Shown here piece by piece: positions 24,201-36,200 of a stretch of 64,000 nt of DNA. Numbering within the stretch: position 1 is the stretch's first letter; every line of letters begins with the position of its first letter. The position numbers and the translations under genes are program-made. The stretch is from assembly GCF_016808095.1 (NCBI RefSeq), contig NC_068974.1, positions 13,082,001 to 13,146,000 of the forward strand. Direction: 5' to 3'. A model generated the notes under the pieces. It did no database searches. It saw only the letters and a list, made by a program, of their open reading frames with translations, and was not told the origin of the DNA. This DNA is from Vigna angularis (Eukaryota > Streptophyta > Magnoliopsida > Fabales > Fabaceae).

Positions 24201-27200
24201 CCCAGTCGCATTCTTTCAACAAAAAAAAAATTGTGTTAATAATTGTAGAGGAAAGGAAAAAAATCATAAAAATTGGAGATTTGATCAGAGTCTTACCGTA
24301 CATATATAGCGGCAGTTGTGAAAACTGAGTGCCAGTGGGGTCTATCTCCGCTTGCCAGCGCCTGACCCGATTGCCGTGGTTGTTGAACCAGCAGTGCACG
24401 TTGTATTCGCTGGCATCTCCGAAGATCCTTAGTCGAGATGTGATCTCGACGACTTGCGCTCGGCTTGGGTGTGTGACCCCAAAGTTGTAGATTCTGGTCA
24501 TCATCTGGGTCTGATCTTCGGTAGGACGCCACCGCTGACTGGTGTATCTCTCTGATTCCATCTCGCTCGTCATCTTTCCTCTACTAGTATTCTAAAACAT
24601 AAAAAAAATATAAAAAAACAGAAAAATAAAAAGCATAAAAAAAATTAGATTAGTTCTGTGTTTTCTTTTTGTTTCCTTTTAGATTTATTTTGTCCTGTGA
24701 GTCTTTGATATTTCTATGTCTGGTCTCAGATCTGTTTCACGGTCCTTGAAAAAGGGTCCTAAACGGATCTACGTCCAGTTGTCCGGTTGTTCTTGTCCAT
24801 ATTGTTCTTGTATATTATGTTTATGTGTTTATTTAGTTTTCAGTGGGGTACGTGGCGTTGTTCTACCCGATTGTCTCTGCAATACCTTCAATCGAAGGGA
24901 GATTAACGTCTGGTTTCCAGCCGATATACCCCTTAAGTTTTAAGACAATTGTGTTTTATGTGTTTAAGTTTTTTTCAGTTTCAGAAAAATAAAAAATTGA
25001 AGAAGAAGAAAGAAGATAGATCGGGCAGGGGGAGAGGACCAGTATTGCAGAAATGAAAAAAAAAATGAAATGAAAGACTGGAAAGCAGTAAAGCAGGAAA
25101 GCAGGAAAAGGGAGAGGGAGAGCAAGAAAGAAGCAAGCAGAAAGAAACAGAGATCCAGGTGCAGAGGACTTACCTGGAGTAGGAGGCTGGCAGAGAAGCT
25201 CCTCGGGGTTCTCACACTCTTCAGATGGCACCAGGGCAGAGGCTCCGCAGAGGTTCCAGATGCTCAGGTTGAGAGTGAGGAGAGCGGAGAGAGAAGAGAG
25301 AAGTGAGAAGTAGAGAGAGAGAGCAGGGCAGTTAGAAATGCCGCTCGGGAGCCGAAGTTGGCCTATTAATAGCCAAAATTCTGCCACTGTAGCAACAGTT
25401 CCGGTCTTTGCCACCGAGACTGTTGTCACAGTACCGGTATCCTTTTTCAAAAATAAAAAAATAAAAATAAAAAAAAAATAAAAAATAAAAAATAAAAAAT
25501 AAAAAATAAAATAATATTAACATCTACTGATGGATGTTATCTGACGACATCTACTGATGGGTGTCACTGAAAATTTCTCCCATTTTTCTACTTTTTATTA
25601 CACTTGTCTATATTATTTGACTGCTCTGAAATTGATAATCTGATGATTGTTACACACTGAGGAGATTGTGTGATTTAAGTGTGGTCTACTGGGGAGAAAT
25701 TTTGATTTTTCTGTTAGTTTATGTTAGTATGTATTTTGTGTGTTAAATTTTTTGTTTTTTTTGTTTTTGAGTGTTAATTTTTTCTGTTTTAAGTTATTTT
25801 TATCGAGTTTTGTGTGCAATAAATTTTACATTTTTCTCTTGATTTCTGGATGATGTCTTAGTTGTAGATTTTTCCTTCACTAACTTAATACTTATAGTTT
25901 GTAATCCTTGATTTTCTCTGCTTGGAAGATAATTATAATGTTTGAGAGGGTGAATTGATTATAACACGAATACCCTGTGTGAGATTTGAGCCACTTAATT
26001 TTCTTTCTTGTGTGTGATATGTATCTTGAATGCTTGCACATATGCCTTGGCTTGATTCTTTTTGATATACTTGATTGATATACATGTTCAGACGTGAAAA
26101 AGGCATTTTTGTTCTTGAGCCTCTTTAGCCAAATAAGCCTACCTTGTTATTATCCCTTGATAACCCCTTTGAGCCTATACTGTATATATTTCCTTGTTAT
26201 TGAAGCTCATACACTGATCCTAAGTAAAAACAATGATTACCTAAAACTTAGGAAAGTCTGGAGCTACAGAAGTGTTTTGTGAAAAAGTGTGGTCTCCTTG
26301 GGAATTCTGATGAATTGGCTAGTTAGTTCCTCGTCATGTTTTGAAAATATGAATTATATCCTGTTGTGTGATAAAAAAAAAAAAAAAGACAGGATGAAAA
26401 AAAAAATTGATGAGAAAAAGAGAGGAAAATGAAAAATAATTTTGAGAACAATGGAGTCGAGAAGAGGATTGAATTAGAGGTTTGGGTGAGATTTGAATGT
26501 ATTTCCATGTTTTCCCCAATGCTCCTCTAATTCTTCTGAGCTATAGCTACTTATCCTAATTTATCCTCCCCTGTCCTTGGCCCCATTACAACCCAGTAAA
26601 GACCTTTTAATCTGAACATGCATATGTTTTAAGTGTTGATTATAGAAGCTTGCCAAGTCTGCTTGTGTTTGTTTTCTCGAGTGCATTGAGTGACATTGAT
26701 TTACCTTAAACACTTGAGAGAAACACTGTGAGTGCATCTGTGAGGTTTCGTTATTTTTGAATCACCTCTTGAACTGATTAATTATTTTGCCATACTTTGA
26801 ATTGCTTGGATGATTTCTGTAAGTATCTGTTTTTCTCGACTATGTGTTGGATATTTTCTACTTCTTTTATTTGTCCAGAATTCTTGAGAACTGTGTAAAA
26901 CTCTGTTTGCTTTCTTGTGAGTTTTAATTTTTCTGTCTGCTGAGTTTTGTCTCACCTCCCTAAAAATCCTTTGAACCATTCCCTGATTTGCGTCTTAATT
27001 TTGCCCAGGAGTGCAAAAGACTAAGTGTGGTCTATTTTGATGAATCATTATTTTCTGCACTTCACTTAGTTTATTGTACTAGAATTAATCAGGAAATTAT
27101 GCTTAATTGTCCAGTATTTTCCCATTTCACTGAATTGTGCTTAATTCTATCAGAAATTCTTATTTTAATTAATTTGAATTATCTGAGGTAATTATTTACA

Positions 27201-30200
27201 TTATTGATTGCAGGAAAAATTTTGGAAATAGAATTTGAGGATATTTAGAGATTAAATGAGAAATGAAAATGAGCACAAGAATTAATTTCTTTTAACACAC
27301 AAGAAAGAGGCGCATTGGAGGCACGGAGGCACGCTTATTCCATGGAAGTAGAGAACAATCACTAGTAAAAAATCGGGTTTGTACAGCGCACATTATGCCG
27401 CGGTTCAACGAAAACCGCAGCATAATGATGCGCGGTGGCAGTTTTGTAAATAAAACGAACATATATGCCGCGGTTCTACTGGGAACCGCGGCATATACCC
27501 CAGTCAACCATTGCCTTTGACGCCACGTATGAATAAAAAATTTAATAACAGAGTATATGCCGCGGTTCTCTGCACAACCGCGGCATATACCCTGCCAATT
27601 TATTGCAGGTGCTGACTGGGTCAGAGAATTTCAGAAGTTACAGGGGGTATATGCCGCGGTTCCCCAGAGAACCGCGGCATATACCCCCTGTAACTTCTGA
27701 AATTCTCTGAAAGGCAGTTGGGGAGACAGTTGTGTTGAACACGTTTGAGGGGTATATGCCGCGGTTCTCTGGGGAACCGCGGCATATTCTCCTATATGAA
27801 ATTAATTTAATGTTCATTTGAAATATTTCGATGTTTATGCCGCGGTTGCCCGCTGAACCGCGGCATATAGTTTGAATATAATTTCAAAAATGCCATTTCT
27901 GATAATTTTTGAAATTAGTATATGCCGCGGTTGGGGGTTAAACCGCGGCATATAACCCTTTTATACCGCGGTTAAGTAGTGAACCGCGGTAGATTCCCCC
28001 GTTCAGAGTTAAAAAACAAAACTTGGAACAGTGCATCGTCTTCCTCGCGCGTTCTCTCTGATTTCGCGTTTCTTCTTCCTCCGAACCTCCCTTCATCTCA
28101 GATTTTGCGTTTTTAACCGTTTAAACTCAAAATTGTTCGGTCATTATTCGTTTTTGACTTTAAAAACGAGTTTTAGCCGTTCAAAATCGTGATTTCCTGG
28201 CGTTTTTCACCCTCTCCGCCGCCGCCGCCGTTGTGTTGCGTTTTTCACCCTCTCCGCCGCCGTTCCTCTTCCAGGTATTTATGTCCATTTGCATTTTTAA
28301 CGTGATTGCTTCATTAATTTTTGCATAATGCTATAGTTTTGGTAATGTATGAAGTTTCTATAGTTTTGGTATAATTTTTGCTTTAATTTTGATAGTGCAT
28401 GAAATTGTTATAGTTTTGGTAATGTATGATATGGTTTTTGCTATAGTTTTGGTAATGTGTGTTGTAGTTCTTGTATTATTTATAAACCTTAAAATATTAT
28501 TTATGTAATATTTAGGAATATGGATCGAAATTGGATTAATTTACCACGTATTAGTGCTGAGTACGAGAGAGGTGTAGAGGAATTTATACAATTTGCGCAA
28601 CGTAATGAGGGGAGAACTAATGATGAAGTGAAGTTTAGATGTCCTTGTGTGAACTGTTTGAATGAGAGAAAGTTGAACGCAACTCAAATTAGAGAACATC
28701 TTATATGTGATGGTTTTCTAAGATGCTATACAACATGGATCTGGCACGGCGAAGAAATGGATTTTCCCACTGACTCTCAAAGTGTAAATGTTACTGATTC
28801 CACCATGGAAGAAGATCGACCGGATGAAGACAAATTGGAGGACATGATCCGCGATGTTGGAGCAGAAAATTTTGCCAAAGCTCATGTGTATGAGACGATG
28901 TCGACTGATGCAGAAACACCTTTGTATGTCGGTTCAACTAAGTTCACACGTTTGTCAGCGGTGTTAAGGCTCATGAATTTGAAGGCGAGCAATGGATGGA
29001 CTGATAAGAGTTTTACAGAACTGTTGACGTTGTTGAATGAAATGTTGCCAGATGGAAATACACTACCCACTCGTAATTATGATGCGAAGAAAATTCTTTG
29101 TCCAATGGGTATGGAGTATAAAAGGATACATGCTTGTCCCAATGACTGCATTTTGTATAGGAAAGAGTTTGAATTTTTGACAGAGTGTCCAAAATGTGGC
29201 TTATCACGATACAAGTCAAAAAACAATAGTGAAGATAATGGTCAGATAGAAAAAAATGGATCTGCTTTGAAAGTAGTTTGGTACCTTCCAATAGTGCCCA
29301 GACTTAAGCGTTTGTTTGCGAATCCCAAAGATGCTAAAAATCTTAGATGGCATGCAGATGAGAGAAAAATTGACGGGCTGCTTCGTCATCCAGCTGATTC
29401 AAAGCAATGGAAAAATATTGATCGACAATTCCCCGAATTTGGTAAAGAGTGTAGAAATCTTAGGCTTGCTTTAGCCACTGATGGAATGAACCCATTTGGT
29501 AATCTGAGTACCAATCACAGTTGTTGGCCAGTTATATTGATAATTTACAACTTATCTCCTGCATTGTGCATGAAGAGGAAGTACATGATGTTGTCTATGA
29601 TGATATCTGGTCCAAAGGAGCCTGGAAATGACATAGATGTTTATCTAAGCCCACTAGTTGAAGACTTGAAGGTTTTGTGGGTTGACGGGGTTGAAATATT
29701 TGATGCATTCGCTTTAGAGACTTTTATGATGCGTGCAATGTTATTTTGCACCATTAATGACTTTCCTGCTTATGGTAATTTGTCAGGATACAGTGTCAAG
29801 GGTCATAAAGCGTGTCCTATATGTGAAGAAAACACTGCAGCTCATCAATTGAAACATGGAAGAAAGACGGTGTATCTGCGTCATCGGAGATTTCTAAAAC
29901 GTAATCATCCATATCGAAGGTTAAAAAAAGCATTCAATGGAGATCAAGAGAGGGACGAAGCACCAAATCCACTTACTGGCCTTGAAGTTCTTCAAAAAGT
30001 TAATAAAATACATCATGTATTTGGGAAAACATCGAAGAAGTCATCTGTAACGACCCCTTGGAAGAAGAAATCAATATTCTTTGATCTTCCATATTGGTCA
30101 AAGTTAGATGTTCGACATTGCATAGATGTGATGCATGTAGAAAAGAATGTGTGTGATAGCTTGATTGGTACATTACTCAACATTCAGGGAAAGACAAAAG

Positions 30201-33200
30201 ATGGAGTGAATGCTCGTTTGGATTTGGTTGACATGAATATCCGAGAAGAGTTGGCACCGAAGGAGATTGGTAAACGTACTTATTTGCCCCCTGCATGTTA
30301 CACAATGTCTAGACAAGAGAAGATAAGTTTTTGTGTATGTTTAAAGAGTATCAAAGTACCACAAGGATACTCTTCAAATATGAAGAGTTTAGTGTCAATG
30401 CAGGACTTAAAGCTTGTTGGCATGAAGTCTCACGATTGTCACGTCTTAATGCAACAGTTGTTACCGGTGGCTATTCGTGGAATTTTGCCCAAAAATGTTA
30501 GGCACACCATAAACAGGTTGTGTTCATTTTTCTCGTCAATATGTAGTAAAGCCATCGATCCTACAAAGTTAGATGAACTTCAAGGCGAGATTGTTATCAT
30601 CTTGTGTCAACTAGAGATGTTTTTCCCTCCATCTTTTTTTGACATCATGGTACATTTACTTGTTCATTTGGTTAGAGAAATCAAGTTGTGCGGACCGGTA
30701 TACTTAAGATGGATGTATCCTATTGAGCGTTATATGAAGATTTTGAAAGGGTACGTTAAAAATCCATATCACCCTGAAGGTTCGATGATTGAAAGGTATA
30801 TTGCTGAAGAAAGTATCGAGTTTTGTTCAGATTACATGACATCAACGAATCCAATAGGAGTTCCTCGCACAGCATGGTTGAATAAATTTTCTACAAGTAA
30901 AAGCATCCGAGGTGTCAATGTGGTGACAAAAGATCGCGAAGAATTGTTGCAAGCGCATCTTTATATATTGAACAACACAGATGAGGTGATCCCTTTTTTG
31001 GAAGCACACAAAGCCATTGTTAAGAATAAAAATCCAAGACAATCAGAGAAATGGCAATTGATGGAGCATAACAAAACATTTATGTCTTGGTTCAAATCTG
31101 AAATTGACAAAGAGCCACATTCTTCTGAAACTTTATTGTGGCTTGCAAATGGTTTGAAGTTTGATGTCGTGTGTTGTACAGGTTATGAAGTCAATAATTG
31201 CACATTCTATACGAAGACTTTGGATGATAAAAGCACAGTACAAAATAGTGGAGTCAGTTTAGAAGCTGAGTCACTTCAATTTTCCACATCAAAAGATCAA
31301 TCTCCTGTACTTGGATCAATGAGATATTATGGTATAATAGAAGAGATATGGGAGGTTGATTACACCAAGTTTTCCGTTCCATTGTTCAAGTGTAAGTGGT
31401 TTGACAATAAGAGTGGTGTGAAAATAGATGACTCGGGTATGACACTGGTTGATTTTCGCAAGGTGGGTTATCGAGACGAACCGTTTATCATGGTACATCA
31501 ACCATCTCAAGTTTTTTATGTCAAAGATCCTTCGTCTGACCATTGGTATGTTGCTCTTCAAGGCAAAAAACAAATTGAAGTTAACGAAGACAATCTAATT
31601 AATATTGATATTGCTGACAACCATTCATTTCAAACTACAACAAAGTTGGATGACCAATCTGTAGTTGACGATGATGTACATGCAATTCGGTCAGATCATG
31701 ATGAGGGAATATACATATGATGAATCCATATCTTTATGTATGAATTTTCAATTTCTGTACTATTACATGTTTTGTTAATTTATATGATATTACATAAGTC
31801 TTGAAAGAAAATTTAATGTTGTTATTTATTTTGACAGATATATGGCTGATCATCCACATTCTTCAGGGGATGAGGCTCCCCCACCCAGATCCACTAGAGG
31901 ACCCACTAGGATGAAACAACTATTAATCAGGAAAAATAGTGGTGAAAGAACTCCGGTGAATGTGAATGTCACCACGGGTGTGGCAACTGGCCCCCATGCA
32001 GATGACTTCCGATCATACCTTGGAGTAGTGGCACGTAATAAGATTAGCATTCTCATTCCATCTTTTGATCATGTGTCCGAGGGTGATCGGAACATTATTT
32101 GGCAAGATATATTGGTAAGTTAGTTAATAGCATTTGAATTATAATTTGTTTATATTGATAATTTTGTACTAATACAACTTTATTATGTTTTTTTCAGATG
32201 ACATTTGACATTCCAAATGTCCCAACACTTAGAAATAAGTGTTTGTCAACTGTTGCAGAAAATTTCAGAAACTTTAAAAGCAAGTTGACATCAAGGTACA
32301 TCTTTGGACACCTTAAACATAAAACTCCATGTAATGCATATAAGTCCATTGATGAGGAGACTTGGCGGGTTTTTAAAGAGAGTCGGATGTCAGAGGAATG
32401 GCAGGTTAGTGTAGTTCATATTATTCAATTCCTCATTAACAAATATATATCATATGAACTCATTAATTAATGTGTATGTGACAGGCAATTAGAAGCAAAG
32501 CACAAGGAACAAGTGCTAAGAACAAAAACCCCCACCTATTATCTCGTGGTGGGTATAGGAAGCTTGAGGAGAAAATCCTCAAGCAAAAGGCAGATGCTAT
32601 ACCACCATCTCAGAGTGGTAGCCCTCCTCAGCCTCCTTCTCCACCGTCTAGACATGAGAAATGGAAGTTGGCCCGTATGCGACCATCGGGCACCTACTCT
32701 TCCGACACTGCACGAGAGATTTCTGAAAAAATTGTAAGTTATCACTGTTCCTAAAATAATGAATATTGTCATTATACATACTACATTAAACTATTTAAAG
32801 AATAATGGTGTTTTGTAATGTTACAGGACGCCTTGGTTGAGCAGAGCTCCCAAGGCCAATTCACTCCAGAGGGTCGCCAGGATATTCTTGCTGCTGCAAT
32901 TGGACGACCTGAGCACCCTGGACGTGTACGTGCTGCAGGTTCTGGAGTAGGCATTACGGATTATTTTGGGAGCTCTTCTCGTCAGCCTTCATATTCGTAC
33001 AGCGATACACAAAGGATGACAGAAGAGATCACAAAAAAGGTCCGACAAGACCTTATGCAGGAGATCAGGGCCGAGGTGAGGGCTGAATTCCAGATGCTCT
33101 ACCAGGAGCAGTTTCAGAGCATGCGCCCGATGCAGTCTCCTATAGAGGAACATGTGGTCCCTCCCCCTCCCACAGGTAAACTTAATAAACATTTATGTGC

Positions 33201-36200
33201 AATTATTTCTATCTCTTGTATAATCTAACATTTACTCTGACAGGGAGAAGCGGCAAAGGAAGTTGTTCCGCATCAGCCATCCCAGAGGATGACATGGACG
33301 ATGGTAGTCCATGTCTGCTATACATTTTAGAAGAAGATGAGATGGTGCTGGTAGCTCGTGGAACAGAGTTTAGGTCAGCGACTGTATGTCATGGTATGCA
33401 ACTATTAGAGGATGAGGTGAAGGTATCAGTGGATGAAATGATCATGCCAGATGCCTCGGTTCCACTGTCCACGGAAGAGATTTTCACTGTGGAACAAGCA
33501 TATAAGTCGTTTATCACTTGGCCTAAATTTTTGGTTAAACCAGTTTCTGACCCCTCGGTATGAAATTCTTCTTTACACTTCTCAATTTTAAAGGTTTTTG
33601 ATGTCAAAACTTATCTTATCTTTTCATGTAACAACAGACGCAGGAACAACAGAAGATTCCTCTATCTGAGGATGACCCTCTTTCTTCATTGCATCTACTT
33701 GCTGACATCCTTGATGATAAGCCTTTGGAGGTTCAGTATGATGCTAATGTATTTGGGCATGGCTCTGAGGTCCCAATATACCTTAATAGCCAAGATGTCC
33801 GTGAGCTTGCGTCAGGAACACAAGAGTTGAATATTTCAATTATTCAACTATGGACGATGTAAGTCTATGACCAATTATTTATATATAAAATTGATTTATA
33901 TATCAAGTATCCTTATATCAAAGTTAATTTTTGATTTCAGGTATATGTCTGGGGTCACTAATAAGTTGGGGCGTTCTGATGATTATGGATTCATTGATCC
34001 CCAAGACATTCATGAATCAAATGATTTTGATCATATCAACACGAGAATGATAAGCAGTTTTCGAAGGGGCAAGAAAATATACTTTTTGCCTTATATATCC
34101 GGGTAAGTGAACTTTGTTAACATAATAATGTTCCATATGTGATTTTAATATTTAATAGTTACGTTATTATGAATTTCAGGCGCCATTGGCAACTTCTTGT
34201 TATGTCTGTGCAAGACAACTATGCTTTGTGGTTCTGCTCATTGCACAGGCCTCCTCCCACACAACTCAGACAAGCAATTGATTGGTAAGAACCTCAATGT
34301 TTGGACTTTCTTTGTTATATAACTGAATGCTAAAACATTTTTTTATATACAGTTCTATTCCAGCAAGTATGATGATGGACGGGAGATCAATTGTTAAGAG
34401 TAGAAAGATTGCTTGGATTTCTCTCAAGGTTTGACATATGCTAAAGTCATACTTTGTTATAATTGTTTTATAACAAATGTTATTCACTAACTATTATCAA
34501 CTGTGATGATATATTGTAGTGTAACAGACAAAATGGGTCATATGAGTGTGGATACTATGTAATGTATTGGATGACCCATATTGTTCGTTCTCACATCACA
34601 AGAAGCTGGGAAACGGTAATATTTAACTTTAACAAATTTTGATTTTTTAACAAATGTTGAATTCATATACACTAATTAAAATGAATTGTCTTTTGCAGAG
34701 ATTCAAGACTACTACACCAGTTCCTGAGAAGTCACTACTATTCATTAGGAACGCTGCTGCGAAGTATATAGTTAGATTATACAATAGCTCTTAGATTTAG
34801 ATTTAAACAATGCATTTGATTAGATAGAATTTTCTTAGACTCTCTACTTTATTTGATGTTGAAATACATTTGAACATGTGTTTGTTATGTTGAAATTGAA
34901 TTTCTGTAAATGTTTTTATATGCAGGTCTGTTTTTGTGGTAGTGGATATCACAAAAACAGACCTGCTATTTTAAAAAACTGCAGGGGAATATGCCGCGGT
35001 TCTAACCACAACCGCGGCATATAGTGCTTCTTTTTTTTTTTTAAAAACGAGACATATGGCCGCGGTTTTGACACTAACCGCGGCATACTCGTCGGCCTAT
35101 ATGCCGCGGTTGAACCGCGGCATATAGTGCATTTTTTAATTTTTTTTTAAAAAAAAAATGAATTTAGGCAGCGGTTCCCTAGACAACCGCGGCATATTCC
35201 GCAGCCTATATACCGCGGTTAGAACCGCGGCATAAAGTGTCTGACTTACTATCGCGGCTGAATATGCCGCGGTTCATGAACCGCGACGTATAGTGAAAAT
35301 CAACCGCGGTAAAAGCCCCTCGCTGCACTATTTTTAGTGAAGTGCTTTCCAAATTACATGCCAACAAGGAGCTTGGAAATGCTGCAGCAGAATTTGGTCA
35401 CGGCATAGAGAAAGAGCAAGCATGTATTGAATGGAAATCAAGGGGACCCACATGGAAGCAAATTCACGGTTTTGAAATGTTGGCATTGAATATTATTGAA
35501 AAGAAGCACATATGGATATGGACGTTGAGTGGAGTACCACGGCTGCACCTCATTGTTTACCTCATTGTTCAAGTGAAGAAAATTGCACGGTTTGTGGTTG
35601 ATGGCTTGGCAAAAGTAATGACCACATTTTGGCTTTAAATATGTCATGAAATGCTTAAAGGGTCCCATACTCATTTTATACGTCCAAAGATGGAAGAAAG
35701 TGGAAAAAGCTTTCTATAATATTCAACATACTTTGTTGGGGCAGCCATACTCTTTCTTGCAACGAGATTTCCAAAATCCCACAATCAATAAAGAAAAATG
35801 AAAGAGGGACCACCTTTGCCCCATTCTCTCGTCCACATGCATATACAAAATGCAAGCATCAATTTAAATTGGAGAAGGGGATTCACGAAAGTCAATCATA
35901 CAAAAAAGAATCTCCTTTCCTAAAGGGCCACCACCACTCACGGTTATGTCTACATGGCATACGGAAATCATTCTGAGAAAGTAGAAAACCATACTGCCCA
36001 TCATTCTTTTTGGTTTGCACACACAGCAGCCCCACACTTGCGGTATTAAGAGGCAGCAGCAAGGACAATACAGTGGAAGAGCACGGTGAGGGCTGATTTC
36101 ATTAGGATCTTTCACTCAACCAGCATGGAGGCAGCCCTTATGCACATCACGCTCCAGCTTCATCAACAAAAATCCAACACTGTGAAACAGCCTCTCATGG

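Larger units (their letters stand above)
27360..35339 (+). mobile_element. CACTA (En/Spm) transposon copy 1, 7980 bp
   Basis: Begins CACTAGTAAAAAATCGGG and ends in the complement of CACTAAAAATAGTGCAGCG. Both ends have arrays of TATGCCGCGGTT palindromes. It encodes a TNPD-type transposase (28520-31720) and an 11-exon second gene (31842-34794), both open. The flanking trinucleotides AAT and AAG do not form a perfect 3-bp TSD. It is inserted 322 bp into LTR2. With both genes intact it could be autonomous. Confidence 0.93.

Noticed and set aside
24956..25450. 164-aa minus-strand ORF opposite the purine-rich stretch
   Set aside because: It spans the predicted leader exon, donor site and intron of the antisense gene; Leu/Phe/Ser-rich low complexity with no domain.
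27391..27995. CRISPR-like spaced repeats (TATGCCGCGGTT)
   Set aside because: Plant CACTA subterminal palindromes; irregular spacing, no direct-repeat/spacer structure and a eukaryotic setting.
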